From NCBI GenBank assembly GCA_003649515.1, contig QMSC01000004.1, forward strand, positions 1 to 18,529: a stretch of 18,529 nt of DNA, written 5' to 3'. Source of the stretch: Thermoprotei archaeon. GTDB taxonomy: Archaea > Thermoproteota > Thermoprotei > Thermofilales > B20-G17. Below are positions 7,417 to 14,569 of this stretch, piece by piece (position 1 is the first letter of the stretch; every line of letters starts with the position of its first letter). Position numbers and translations under genes: made by a program. The notes beneath the pieces were generated by a model, which was not told the DNA's origin, did no database searches, and saw only the letters and a list, made by a program, of their open reading frames with translations.

Positions 7417-8503
7417 GAACACCATACTTCCCCAATACTCTTTCAAGCTCTTCAATGGGTATAGCATAACCCTTGTGATAGTCCCTCCCAACGATCGTTA
7501 TCGCCTTAAGTAAAGAGTTCACTATGGCCTCTTCCGTAGCTTCAACAACTGCCTTAAAGAGGGGAGAAAGCGCTACGTCAGGAATAGTTTTGAAGTTGAC
7601 TTCCGCTCTGCCAGCATAATGAGATATCCTGTTTTTAGTTGAAAACGCCACTACTATGTCACCACTACCATGTGAGGAAAAGCCTCCAACTCTAGCTACT
7701 CCATGCGTCGCCCTTTTCGCGAGTCTCTTTAATTGCCGCGCCGTAAGGGGGGCATCCGTAGCTATTACGATCACTATAGATCCGCCCTCACAATTGTGCT
7801 CCCTGCAATAATCCCTAAGCTCCAGGCCTACAGGGGCACCCCTAATCACTAAGTCTTCCCTCCTTCCAAAGTTCGAAAGCACCAGTACGCCCACAGTATA
7901 TCCGCCAAGCTTTCCTGAAAGCCTACGTGAAGACGTCCCTATGCCTCCCTTAAACTCGAAGGATATCATTCCAGTTCCAGCCCCCACAGCCCCCTCCTCG
8001 ACCGCAGTACCTGCCGATCTAATGGCCTGGAATACGTGTTGATGTTTAACATGCCTCCCCCTAATGTCGTTCAGCCAGCCATCATTACACTCGAGCACCA
8101 CTGGATTTACCGTTCCTGTAGTCACCCCTATATCCTCGTTCAATTCAAGCATGTACTCGATTAGAGCATCTGCAACAATACCCACATTGAGGGTATTTGT
8201 TAAGGCTATCGGTGTTTCGATCGTACCTAGCTCCTCCACTTGTACGAGACCTATGGGTTTGGCGAAACCATTGATAACAAAACATGCTCCAATTACCTTC
8301 TCCTTAAATAAATTCCCGCCGTGAGGCAGAATTACAGTGACGCCTGTGCGAACTGGCCCTTTTCCAGGGACTAGCTTACCTTCGCCTCTGATCAACGTTA
8401 CGTGACCGACTCCAACTCCCTCGACATCAGTTATCGAATTTAGTGGGCCCGGGCTCATCTCTCCAATTAATATCCCGAACTCCCTAGCCCTAGGTCTCTC
8501 CAT
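7412..8503 (-). CDS. P1 (DmpA/L-aminopeptidase D-esterase) family peptidase
   Basis: 363 residues, normal for the family. These N-terminal-nucleophile hydrolases self-cleave between a Gly and a Ser, and the freed Ser becomes the nucleophile. The site here is G241-S242 in CEGGSIVIVIATDAPL (about 238-253), the standard family context. Other signatures: NSITDVEGVGVGH (22-34), GVTVILPHGG (54-63), NTLNVG (103-108), GAVGAGTGM (171-179) and RVGGFSSHGSGDIVVAFST (271-289). ATG at 8503 is preceded by GGTG with 7 nt spacing and a TATA box about 40 nt upstream. Predicted products are an alpha chain of about 241 and a beta chain of about 122 residues, cytoplasmic. Family members act on N-terminal amino acids, beta-peptides or D-amino acid esters; which applies is unknown. 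Confidence 0.93.
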   Translation of the reverse strand: MERPRAREFGILIGEMSPGPLNSITDVEGVGVGHVTLIRGEGKLVPGKGPVRTGVTVILPHGGNLFKEKVIGACFVINGFAKPIGLVQVEELGTIETPIALTNTLNVGIVADALIEYMLELNEDIGVTTGTVNPVVLECNDGWLNDIRGRHVKHQHVFQAIRSAGTAVEEGAVGAGTGMISFEFKGGIGTSSRRLSGKLGGYTVGVLVLSNFGRREDLVIRGAPVGLELRDYCREHNCEGGSIVIVIATDAPLTARQLKRLAKRATHGVARVGGFSSHGSGDIVVAFSTKNRISHYAGRAEVNFKTIPDVALSPLFKAVVEATEEAIVNSLLKAITIVGRDYHKGYAIPIEELERVLGKYGVL

Positions 8504-8540
8504 GTTCGCGCACCTTCGTTCTCCTAAGCGACATCTGTGA

Positions 8541-8547
8541 TATAAAT
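8541..8547 (-). promoter_or_regulatory. TATA box of the P1 peptidase gene
   Basis: Minus-strand ATTTATA centred about 41 nt before the ATG at 8503, predicting a leader of roughly 16 nt that still contains the GGTG ribosome binding site. The rest of the 140-bp gap behind the acylphosphatase shows no gene. Confidence 0.55.
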
Positions 8548-8643
8548 GAGCACTTGCAGAATTGAACCTAAGAAACTTTGAAGCCCGCTACAGGGAAGGT
8601 CTATTTATTCGAAAGGAAGGTTAAGGCATGCTAGGTGACTTAT

Positions 8644-8931
8644 TTAGTATAATATGTAAAAATCATCATACTCTCCCCTATAGGGCTCGTACCTTACGTC
8701 TACCCTCTCCACTCTTGCTAGAGGGGGACCGTGCCTGCACCACTCTATTGCCTGTCTAACTTTATCCCCTTCCCCCTCAAAAACTGCCTCCACACTTCCA
8801 TCTGACATGTTCCTAACATACCCTGTTAATCCTAATCTCTTCGCAACCCTCCTTGTATTAGCCCTGAAGAAAACACCTTGTACGATACCGTAGATTCTAA
8901 CGTATGCCCTGACGAGCTTTTTATCATTCAT
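8644..8931 (-). CDS. acyP: Acylphosphatase
   Basis: Small alpha/beta-sandwich enzyme that hydrolyses carboxyl-phosphate bonds such as acetyl phosphate. The two signatures are present: GIVQGVFFR, with the phosphate-binding loop and catalytic Arg23, and GYVRNMSDGSVE, with catalytic Asn41. The chain is 95 residues from ATG 8931, and this numbering places Arg and Asn at the positions usual for the family. An in-frame GTG lies at 8940, but the minus strand reads GGTGATC just before ATG 8931, with GGTG 6 nt away. That matches the anti-Shine-Dalgarno region and makes the GTG part of the ribosome binding site, so I choose the ATG. The 109-bp region upstream is shared with the divergent gene at 9050. 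Confidence 0.95.
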   Translation of the reverse strand: MNDKKLVRAYVRIYGIVQGVFFRANTRRVAKRLGLTGYVRNMSDGSVEAVFEGEGDKVRQAIEWCRHGPPLARVERVDVRYEPYRGEYDDFYILY

Positions 8932-9049
8932 CTTGATCACCTACATTTACAACAGCTTAGTATACTTCAAGCCATTAACGTATAAGTTTCTTTAGTTTAT
9001 TACGATAACTAATTTTAACTCCTCACTCTATAAGTTCTCGGATGATTCT

Positions 9050-9352
9050 TTGCCTCGGAGAAAGCTCGCCTATCCAAGTAACGCCGATATTAAGGAGGCA
9101 ATACTAGCAACTTTAAGTAAGAACCCCCTAGTTTCACCGGATGACTTTCCTCGCCTAGTGTTAGCTGAGCTTGAGGCAAGGAAGTTCTATACTGGTCTGG
9201 TAACCATTAAGAGGATATGGCGTATCTACGAGAAAATGGTGAGAAAAGGAGAAATATTCGATATACTGCAAGTCGTCATAAAAGATTATGAAGGTCGACA
9301 TAAGTATCATCAAGGCTCATCTTTTAGGGTGAAGAGGAGATCGGATGGTTGA
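9050..9352 (+). CDS. Small basic protein of unknown function, possibly winged-helix-like
   Basis: 100 residues from a TTG start; the frame has no ATG or GTG between this TTG and the upstream promoter-like region. I do not recognise a named family. The sequence is helix-rich and basic: a helix ADIKEAILATLSKN, a loop NPLVSPDDFPRLVLAELEARKF, then TIKRIWRIYEKMVRKGEI followed by a strand IFDILQVVIKDY, and a charged tail with RVKRRS. The helix-helix-helix-strand order with a basic third helix could be a DNA- or RNA-binding winged-helix domain, which is inference only. It is followed after 40 bp by the TIM-barrel gene and is divergent from acylphosphatase. Coding character looks good, but the start is uncertain. 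Confidence 0.65.
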   Translation: MPRRKLAYPSNADIKEAILATLSKNPLVSPDDFPRLVLAELEARKFYTGLVTIKRIWRIYEKMVRKGEIFDILQVVIKDYEGRHKYHQGSSFRVKRRSDG

Positions 9353-9392
9353 GCTTTATAAGGTAAACCTCTAATAATGTTTGGGGAAGCAC

Positions 9393-10205
9393 ATGAAAAT
9401 TTCGGTCTATTCTCTCATCTTTAAGGAGTACAGCTTAGAATCTTTCTTCAAGGTAATAGGCAAACTGGGCTATAAAGCCGCTGAGGTAAGGGTTCACGAG
9501 GACGGAGTACACCTATCCCCTTACGCTAGTATCGAAGAGGCTGATAGGGTACGGAAGCTAGCAGGGGACTACGGGCTTAAAGTCTGCTGTCTTGCATCAT
9601 ACGCGAAGCTCGGCTACCCGTGGGAGAGAGCTAAGGAGGAGTTGGACAAGATGGTTAAAATCGGGGTTTTAGCAGACCGCGTTAATGCAGGAGTTTTTAG
9701 GATAAAGATCGCGGGGTATAACCCAGAGCTGGGCTACGAGAACATTCGAAGGCTCTTTAGAGAACAGGCAGAAGAGCTATTTAAAAGGCTTCAACGGGCG
9801 GGTGTGGAATCGATACCAGTTATAGAGCAACATGGTGGCGGGGATTTAGCGCACTCTGCAGGCATACTTAAGGACTTCTTAAGGGGCTTAGATCCTGAAA
9901 GGATAGGCGTTCTATTTGATCCCGGGAACGCAGTTCGGGAAGGCTGGCTACCTATAGAGCTTCAAATAGATATGGTGAAAGAGTACATTAAACACGTCCA
10001 TGTGAAGAACTATAAATGGAACCCCGAGAAACCAGGGGAGGTTATACCATCGCCGCTAAATAATGGTATAGTCGACTGGGTTAAGATAGTGCACTTGCTC
10101 AAAAAACTGAACTACCAGGGATATTATTCACTCGAGGACTTCAGACCGATTCCCCCGGAGAGGAGGGCTAAAGAGGCATTAGAGTTCTTCAAAAGAGTTC
10201 TCTAG
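9393..10205 (+). CDS. Sugar phosphate isomerase/epimerase-like TIM-barrel protein (copy 1)
   Basis: 270 residues of the xylose-isomerase-like/AP-endonuclease-2 superfamily. Metal-ligand positions of the barrel are all visible: Glu145 in PVIEQHG, Asp176 in VLFDPGN, His203 in HVHVKN, and Glu248 in YYSLEDF near the C-terminus. Such enzymes isomerise, epimerise or dehydrate sugars and inositol derivatives with a divalent metal; the substrate cannot be read. An in-frame TTG occurs at 9381, but ATG 9393 is preceded by GGGGAAG at good spacing and begins the first barrel strand (MKISVYSLIF), so I choose it. It lies upstream of the eIF2B-like pair and may be cotranscribed, with a 135-bp gap holding a very small ORF. 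Confidence 0.9.
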   Translation: MKISVYSLIFKEYSLESFFKVIGKLGYKAAEVRVHEDGVHLSPYASIEEADRVRKLAGDYGLKVCCLASYAKLGYPWERAKEELDKMVKIGVLADRVNAGVFRIKIAGYNPELGYENIRRLFREQAEELFKRLQRAGVESIPVIEQHGGGDLAHSAGILKDFLRGLDPERIGVLFDPGNAVREGWLPIELQIDMVKEYIKHVHVKNYKWNPEKPGEVIPSPLNNGIVDWVKIVHLLKKLNYQGYYSLEDFRPIPPERRAKEALEFFKRVL

Positions 10206-10236
10206 GATGTGAAGGCTCGTTTCCCTCGACCAATGG

Positions 10237-10338
10237 ATGAACTACATGGACTATATCCAAGAGGTACCCGACGTTAAAGGCATGGGTATCTTCAACAAGA
10301 TTTTTAGAATGCGGAGTGATTTAATAGTAAGGTATTAA
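10237..10338 (+). CDS. Possible 33-residue ORF or gene remnant before the eIF2B-like pair
   Basis: The frame from ATG 10237 to TAA 10336-10338 encodes 33 residues (starting MNYMDYIQEVPDVKG, ending RSDLIVRY). The same frame is open back to a TGA at 10210 without another usual start. It ends 2 nt before the GTG of the next gene, a spacing that would allow translational coupling. The composition looks protein-like, with hydrophobic and charged residues in helix-compatible order, but I recognise no family. It could equally be the residual C-terminus of a lost gene or chance. Confidence 0.3.
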   Translation: MNYMDYIQEVPDVKGMGIFNKIFRMRSDLIVRY

Positions 10339-10340
10339 AA

Positions 10341-11342
10341 GTGTCAGTAAAGGAGCTATACTTTCTTGTGGAAAGCACTGTGGATCGCATTGGAAGCTTC
10401 AAGATCTACAGCTCAACAGATGTAGTTTTCGAGGGTTTAAAGCTCGTATGCGAGATCTTCGATAGGGCATCCACGTTAGAGGAAGCGGTAAAAGTTACAG
10501 CCCTTGCGGTAAAAAGCCTTGTCTCTGCAAGGCCGACATCTGTCATGCTTTTAAACTCGCTCAGGAGAATGCTTAAACGAGTGTCTAGCGAGTTGGACGT
10601 GACTGAGGATTTGAAGCCCATTAGAGCCCTAGTTAGGGAGGAGTATAGGCGGCTGAGACAGGAGATAGTGGAGGCTTCTGAGGCGGTCGCTTCAATAGGC
10701 TCCAGAAGAATTAGCGATGGCGACGTAATACTAACGAATTCGTACAGTAAGACAGTTCTAGGCGTCTTAAGGAAAGCTAAGGAGAGAGGCGTAAAGTTTC
10801 AAGTCTACGTTGTGGAATCAAGACCTGGAGCAGAGGGCCTGCTCACTGCAGCGGAGCTGAATAGAATAGGAGTGCCCATAACCTTATTTGTGGACTCGGC
10901 AGTACGCTATTTCATGAAGGACGTTGATAAAGTGTTGGTCTCTGCAGAGGCTATAGCGGCTAATGGTGCTGTCGTTAATAAAGTTGGAACATCGCTTATA
11001 GCCCTAGCCGCTCATGAGGCAAGAGTGAGAGTATTTGTTGCGGCATCCACGCTTAAGTTCAGTCCCGAAACAATATTCGGAGAACTTGTAAAAATAACCT
11101 TAAGGCCTGCAGAATACTTAGTGAAAGAAGCCGTGGAAAACTTAAGAGACCTCTCGGCATTTGAATTGCCGATATTCGACGTAACTCCACCGGAATACAT
11201 TGATGCGATAATAACGGAGAAGGGTGTTGTAGCTCCTGAAGCAGTAATACTTCTCGTGAGGGAAATTTACGGCTGGCCTCCAAGGCTTAGGGACATTAAC
11301 GAGCTTGTTGAGGAGATAGAGAGGAAGGTAGGGTTGAGATGA
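10341..11342 (+). CDS. eIF2B-alpha-like protein lacking ribose-1,5-bisphosphate isomerase catalytic residues
   Basis: 333 residues: an N-terminal helical domain (about 1-120) and a C-terminal Rossmann-like domain typical of eIF2B alpha/beta/delta and R15P isomerases. Superfamily motifs: VYVVESRPG (155-163), VDSAVRYFM (184-192), AANGAVVNKVGTSLIALAAHE (206-226) and FDVTPPEYIDAI near the end. In the neighbouring gene the catalytic segment is THCNS and GAD; here they are TNSYS (Ser134 for Cys) and SAE (Glu203 for Asp), and the N-terminal RIRGAG motif is absent. This is the pattern of eIF2B-alpha and not of an active isomerase. GTG start with GGT upstream. It overlaps the next gene by 4 nt (ATGA). 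Likely a structural or regulatory partner or a nucleotide-sensing subunit, by inference. Confidence 0.88.
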   Translation: MSVKELYFLVESTVDRIGSFKIYSSTDVVFEGLKLVCEIFDRASTLEEAVKVTALAVKSLVSARPTSVMLLNSLRRMLKRVSSELDVTEDLKPIRALVREEYRRLRQEIVEASEAVASIGSRRISDGDVILTNSYSKTVLGVLRKAKERGVKFQVYVVESRPGAEGLLTAAELNRIGVPITLFVDSAVRYFMKDVDKVLVSAEAIAANGAVVNKVGTSLIALAAHEARVRVFVAASTLKFSPETIFGELVKITLRPAEYLVKEAVENLRDLSAFELPIFDVTPPEYIDAIITEKGVVAPEAVILLVREIYGWPPRLRDINELVEEIERKVGLR

Positions 11343-12328
11343 CGCTTAAAGGCCTTCCTCCAGAAATCGTACGAATAGCGAACGATATTAGGGATATGAG
11401 AATTAGGGGTGCTGGAAGGATAGCTAGAGCTGCTGCGGAAGCTTTGAAAATAGCCGCTGAAAATTATAGGGGGCCGGAGCGGGCTAGCGAATTCGTAGAC
11501 TACATGAATAAAGTGGGAGAGTATCTGAAGTCCACTAGACCTACGGCAGTCTCCTTGCCAAACGCTGTAGGCTATGTTCTAACTAGAGTAAATCAAGCTC
11601 TCGTTAAAGGTCTCTCCCTAGAGGAGATGAAGAGGATTGCCATCGAATCTGCAGTGAACTTCATCGAGATTTCAATAAGGGCTGTAAAGCTAATAGGGGA
11701 AATAGGCGCTAAAATAATTTCAGACGGAGAGACTATTCTGACCCACTGTAATAGTTCAGCCGCAATATCTATACTGAGCCACGCCAAAATGCAGGGCAAG
11801 GATCTGGAGGTCTATGCAACTGAGACAAGACCCAAGTTCCAAGGCTACATCACGTTCAAGGCTCTGAGGAACCTGAGTATAAAAGCTAAGATCATACCGG
11901 ACTCCGCCGTCCGGTACATAATGAAGGAGGTCGATAGAGTTATAGTTGGAGCTGATGCGGTCGCAGCTAACGGTGCAGTTGTTAATAAGATCGGGACTTC
12001 ATTAATTGCCTTAGCGGCTCACGAGGCGAGAGTGAGAGTGTTCGTGGCTGCTGAAAGCTATAAATTCAGTCCTGCCACAGTTCTTGGTGAACTTGTCGTA
12101 ATAGAGGAGAGAAGTCCTTTAGAAGTGGTACCAGAGGACTTCGTAAAGTCCTATCCAAATGTGACTATAAGGAACCCCGCTTTTGATGTAACTCCGCCAG
12201 AATACATCGACGCAATAATAACGGAGAAGGGGCTTATACCTCCTAAAGCGGCAATTCTAGTCCTAACTGAGGAATATGGCAGGGTCATAGAGGAAGAACT
12301 AACCAGGATATCGCCCGAAGAGTTATAG
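11339..12328 (+). CDS. Ribose-1,5-bisphosphate isomerase (eIF2B superfamily)
   Basis: 329 residues. It carries the features of archaeal R15P isomerase: MRIRGAGRIARAAAEAL (about 20-36), the catalytic Cys137 in ILTHCNSSAA, and Asp206 in GADAVAANG. These correspond to the Cys133 and Asp202 described for the Thermococcus kodakarensis enzyme. The reaction turns ribose-1,5-bisphosphate into ribulose-1,5-bisphosphate in the archaeal pentose-bisphosphate route of nucleoside degradation, feeding type III RuBisCO. Neither RuBisCO nor AMP phosphorylase is in this window. ATG 11339 overlaps the stop of the preceding paralogue (ATGA), so the two are almost surely cotranslated and may form a mixed oligomer. 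Its 3' end overlaps the convergent kinase-like gene by 6 bp. Confidence 0.9.
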   Translation: MTLKGLPPEIVRIANDIRDMRIRGAGRIARAAAEALKIAAENYRGPERASEFVDYMNKVGEYLKSTRPTAVSLPNAVGYVLTRVNQALVKGLSLEEMKRIAIESAVNFIEISIRAVKLIGEIGAKIISDGETILTHCNSSAAISILSHAKMQGKDLEVYATETRPKFQGYITFKALRNLSIKAKIIPDSAVRYIMKEVDRVIVGADAVAANGAVVNKIGTSLIALAAHEARVRVFVAAESYKFSPATVLGELVVIEERSPLEVVPEDFVKSYPNVTIRNPAFDVTPPEYIDAIITEKGLIPPKAAILVLTEEYGRVIEEELTRISPEEL

Positions 12329-13015
12329 GCAGTAGCTCCCAACCAGCAGTACTATGAACGCTACGAGCGGCACTGTAATATTGTCGTCAAGTGGGGGAAG
12401 TTCAAAGTGCTCCACGATGCTTGCTAGAAGCCCTGCTAATGCTCCTAAGGGACCCATGAGAAGATAGCCTAGCGGAACGCAGAATAAAGCCATTGCAATG
12501 TTCCCTACCCAGGATTTAGTCCTCCTCTTGTAGAGAGTATTTCTTACAATGCCCGTTACTGCATCGCCGAAGGCCATAAAGGACACGGGTACAACGCCGA
12601 ACCAGGGGTTATCGAAGATCACCCAGGCTAAACCAATTACGATGCCCCACATTAAGCAGAAGTGTACTTCGTATATGTTGTCCTCTGTTTGGAACCAGGT
12701 CATTAGCTTACCTTGCTTATGTGGAATGTACGTGAAGAACGCTAAGATAAATGCCAATATCACGGGGAGCAGTGGTGAGCTGAATAAAAAGGGTACGCAT
12801 ACAGCAACAAGCCCTCCAGCTAGAATATGAATTAGCTTACGAGTATAGTACACTGCCACGTTCGTCGGATTCTTAGCGACCATGATCTCGTAAAAGCGCT
12901 TCGATACGAAACGAACTACTATTAGAACCCATATGAAAAATACCAGTGCGCAGGCGCCTTCAATTATTAGCTTATCGTAAGTGGGAATGAGCTGGGCCAC
13001 TATAGAGCTCACCAT
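12323..13015 (-). CDS. Dolichol-kinase/phytol-kinase-like CTP-dependent membrane kinase
   Basis: 230 residues with about six to seven hydrophobic segments (for example 18-35, 64-94, 121-134, 140-150, 172-187, 188-200 and 213-229). Family motifs of the SEC59/DGK1/VTE5-like lipid kinases are present: RKLIHILAG (59-67), GDAVTGIVRN (150-159), a KSWVGN segment (167-172) matching the usual KSxxGt, and PPLDDNITVPL (207-217). These enzymes phosphorylate polyprenols, phytol or diacylglycerol with CTP at the membrane, so a role in archaeal lipid or glycan-carrier recycling is likely, with the exact substrate unknown. ATG 13015 has no clear ribosome binding site. The stop overlaps the end of the isomerase gene by 6 bp, tail to tail. 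Confidence 0.87.
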   Translation of the reverse strand: MVSSIVAQLIPTYDKLIIEGACALVFFIWVLIVVRFVSKRFYEIMVAKNPTNVAVYYTRKLIHILAGGLVAVCVPFLFSSPLLPVILAFILAFFTYIPHKQGKLMTWFQTEDNIYEVHFCLMWGIVIGLAWVIFDNPWFGVVPVSFMAFGDAVTGIVRNTLYKRRTKSWVGNIAMALFCVPLGYLLMGPLGALAGLLASIVEHFELPPLDDNITVPLVAFIVLLVGSYCL

Positions 13016-13049
13016 TAGGTATTACAGCTTGAAGTAAATAATTTTTGTT

Positions 13050-13077
13050 TATGCTATAAATGCATTTTATTAATGCA
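13050..13077 (-). promoter_or_regulatory. Promoter region of the kinase-like gene with small hairpin
   Basis: Minus-strand TTTATAGCATA (13060-13050) contains a TATA box about 40 nt before ATG 13015. Directly upstream, TGCATT (13061-13066) and AATGCA (13072-13077) form a 6-bp inverted repeat around 5 nt. The same 11-bp TTTATAGCATA occurs on the plus strand at 13370-13380. Confidence 0.4.
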
Positions 13078-13079
13078 AT

Positions 13080-13271
13080 TTAAACAATTTTTTCAATAAG
13101 AGAATTGACGCTTTCCTGCGAAACTTCTATTACCTTAATTATCGCTTCAGGAGGAACATAATCCACTAAAAACACGTTGGGAGTAGCCTTACAGATTCTA
13201 TATCTCAGGCCACGTAATTTTGGACATCGACCACTGAGATTACGTGACTGCCCTTTTCTCCTCTTCTCCAA
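13080..13271 (-). CDS. Doubtful short ORF, 63 residues
   Basis: The only usable start is TTG at 13271; upstream in frame there is no ATG or GTG before a stop near 13319, and no ribosome binding site lies at a workable distance. The N-terminal third is highly basic (EKRRKGQSRNLSGRCPKLRG), while the C-terminal part (FLVDYVPPEAIIKVIEVSQE) has a protein-like alternation of hydrophobic and polar residues. I recognise no family. It may be a small basic protein, the tail of a decayed gene, or non-coding. Confidence 0.3.
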   Translation of the reverse strand: MEKRRKGQSRNLSGRCPKLRGLRYRICKATPNVFLVDYVPPEAIIKVIEVSQESVNSLIEKIV

Positions 13272-13282
13272 AATATGGCCAG

Positions 13283-13301
13283 GGAGGAAACGGTTTCCTC
13301 C
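13283..13301. repeat. Perfect 9-bp-arm hairpin
   Basis: GGAGGAAACGGTTTCCTCC is a perfect inverted repeat with a single central base. As DNA it is an operator-like palindrome; as RNA the loop would need to open a few pairs. It sits just outside the doubtful ORF start at 13271 and contains a GGAGG on each strand. Confidence 0.5.
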
Positions 13302-13488
13302 TAACGGGCCTCTCCATCAATAGCTAACTTCCCGTGTCTCATCGGTGCTCGCCCATGGTATGCTAGGTGTTTATAGCATATTAGAGTTTGTGCCTAATGC
13401 GTGGAAGAGGCAACGAAGACCTAGCGAACGCAGGATCGTCAACAAGAAATTAAATTCAGATATTTCTCGTAGCAGTTTCTGAAAAAGC
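13302..13488. other. Gene-free stretch with several short hairpins; possible unclassified RNA
   Basis: No convincing protein gene. It holds TATGCTA (13359-13365) pairing with TAGCATA (13374-13380) and a plus-strand TATA-like TTTATA at 13370-13375. Beyond it are TGCCT (13391-13395) pairing with AGGCA (13408-13412) and a compact hairpin at 13413-13439 followed by ACA at 13442-13444. A plus-strand transcript starting near 13397 is possible. It does not fold like a tRNA and shows no C/D boxes at the right spacing. Confidence 0.3.
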
Positions 13489-14496
13489 TCAAGTGATCTC
13501 TATGACCTTTCCCTCCTCGGAAGCCCTATATAGAGCATCTAATATTTTCATTACTACTACGCCATCCTCAGGCGTGGGCGATATGTCCCTATAGCCCTTC
13601 CCTATAGCCTCAATAAAGTGCTTCAGCTTCAAGTGTCCTGCCTCCGCTTCCTTAATTTCAGGCTTTATTGTGGTATAGACATCGCCTATTTTCTTAACTA
13701 TTTCTACTTGAGGATATATGCTTGCGCCAGCCAGAGTGCCGTAAATGTTTATGCCATGCTCATTGTGCCAGTTCTGCGCCCATGAAGCTTCGACTACCAT
13801 CGACATGCCATTCTCAAAGAGGACAAGCCCTATGTAAGTGTCCTCCACGTCAAAGTTTGTAAAACGCCTCCCAATGTAGTCATACTGTTTCCCGAAAGCT
13901 AAAATTGGCTTGGGTCTTCCCGTAAGCCAGTACGTTAGATCGATTAGATGCACCCCACAGTCTATCAGTACTCCTCCACCTGCAAGGCTCCTGGTGCGGA
14001 ACCATCCGTCGGCTCCTAGCGGTATGCCGAATTGGCGCAAATAGTGAATGCGCGCCCTATAAATGTGACCGAAGAAACCTTCTTGTACAAGCTTTCGGAT
14101 GTACCTCGACTTTTCCATGAAGCGCCATTGAAACCCATACATTAAAATGCGGTTATTCTCTTTAGCAGCTCTTGCCATTTCCTCGGCCTCGACAGCATTC
14201 ATTGCTGGAGGTTTCTCACACATGACATGCTTCCCTGAGTTAAGTGCCCCCACGGTAATTTCCTTATGGAATTTAACGGGTGTGCATACGGCTACAGCGT
14301 CGATTCCATCTTTCTTAACCACCTTACGCCAATCAGAGTAATATTCAGGCACGCCATACTCCTTAGCTACCTCTCTAGCCCTCTTCTCATCGACGTCGAC
14401 CACTGCTATCACATTCGCCTCAGGCATTTGTTTAAAAGCCTTTATGTAAGCCCGCCCCATGCCGCCTGCTCCTATAATGGCCAGATTTACAGTCAT
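13489..14496 (-). CDS. Gfo/Idh/MocA family NAD(P)-dependent oxidoreductase (copy 2)
   Basis: 335 residues. The Rossmann fingerprint LAIIGAGGMGRAYIKAF is at about 5-21 with VDVD at the end of the second strand, suggesting NAD. The catalytic EKP motif is in HVMCEKPPAMN (about 91-101). The C-terminal domain carries GGGVLIDCGVHLIDLTYWLTG, with the conserved Asp and His of the active site, and the WFRTR segment typical of sugar dehydrogenases of this family. It differs substantially from the copy at 6299-7351. It is transcribed divergently from a TIM-barrel isomerase, a pairing seen in inositol, glucose or keto-sugar catabolism, so it probably acts on the same substrate. ATG 14496 is preceded by a TATA box and by two palindromes, so it is likely regulated. 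Confidence 0.93.
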   Translation of the reverse strand: MTVNLAIIGAGGMGRAYIKAFKQMPEANVIAVVDVDEKRAREVAKEYGVPEYYSDWRKVVKKDGIDAVAVCTPVKFHKEITVGALNSGKHVMCEKPPAMNAVEAEEMARAAKENNRILMYGFQWRFMEKSRYIRKLVQEGFFGHIYRARIHYLRQFGIPLGADGWFRTRSLAGGGVLIDCGVHLIDLTYWLTGRPKPILAFGKQYDYIGRRFTNFDVEDTYIGLVLFENGMSMVVEASWAQNWHNEHGINIYGTLAGASIYPQVEIVKKIGDVYTTIKPEIKEAEAGHLKLKHFIEAIGKGYRDISPTPEDGVVVMKILDALYRASEEGKVIEIT

Positions 14497-14497
14497 T

Positions 14498-14517
14498 AGA
14501 GTCGTCCCTTCGACTCT
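14498..14517. promoter_or_regulatory. Inverted repeat covering the start region of the second oxidoreductase
   Basis: AGAGTCG (14498-14504) and CGACTCT (14511-14517) are perfect 7-bp arms around 6 nt. It lies 2-21 nt before the ATG and over the predicted transcription start. A bound repressor would block initiation; in RNA the stem would put the GGGA ribosome-binding candidate in its loop. Confidence 0.5.
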
Positions 14518-14528
14518 TCAATTACACC

Positions 14529-14539
14529 ATATATATAAT
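14529..14539 (-). promoter_or_regulatory. TATA box of the second oxidoreductase gene
   Basis: Minus-strand ATTATATATAT centred about 38 nt before ATG 14496, predicting a transcription start near 14507-14510 inside the inverted repeat. Confidence 0.6.
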
Positions 14540-14569
14540 CTTTAGCATCACTAGCTCTGGAGGCTTGAG

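Noticed and set aside
8628..13369. Repeated decamer ATGCTAGGTG at 8628-8637 and 13360-13369
   Set aside because: Two copies of a 10-mer in different contexts with little flanking similarity; chance cannot be excluded.
13413..13444. H/ACA guide RNA (hairpin followed by ACA)
   Set aside because: The hairpin is only 27 nt with a 4-nt loop and no K-turn or adequate guide pocket, so it does not meet the archaeal H/ACA pattern.
13397..13453. 18-residue plus-strand ORF after the TATA-like TTTATA at 13370
   Set aside because: Too short to support as a gene; an RNA interpretation of the same stretch is at least as likely.
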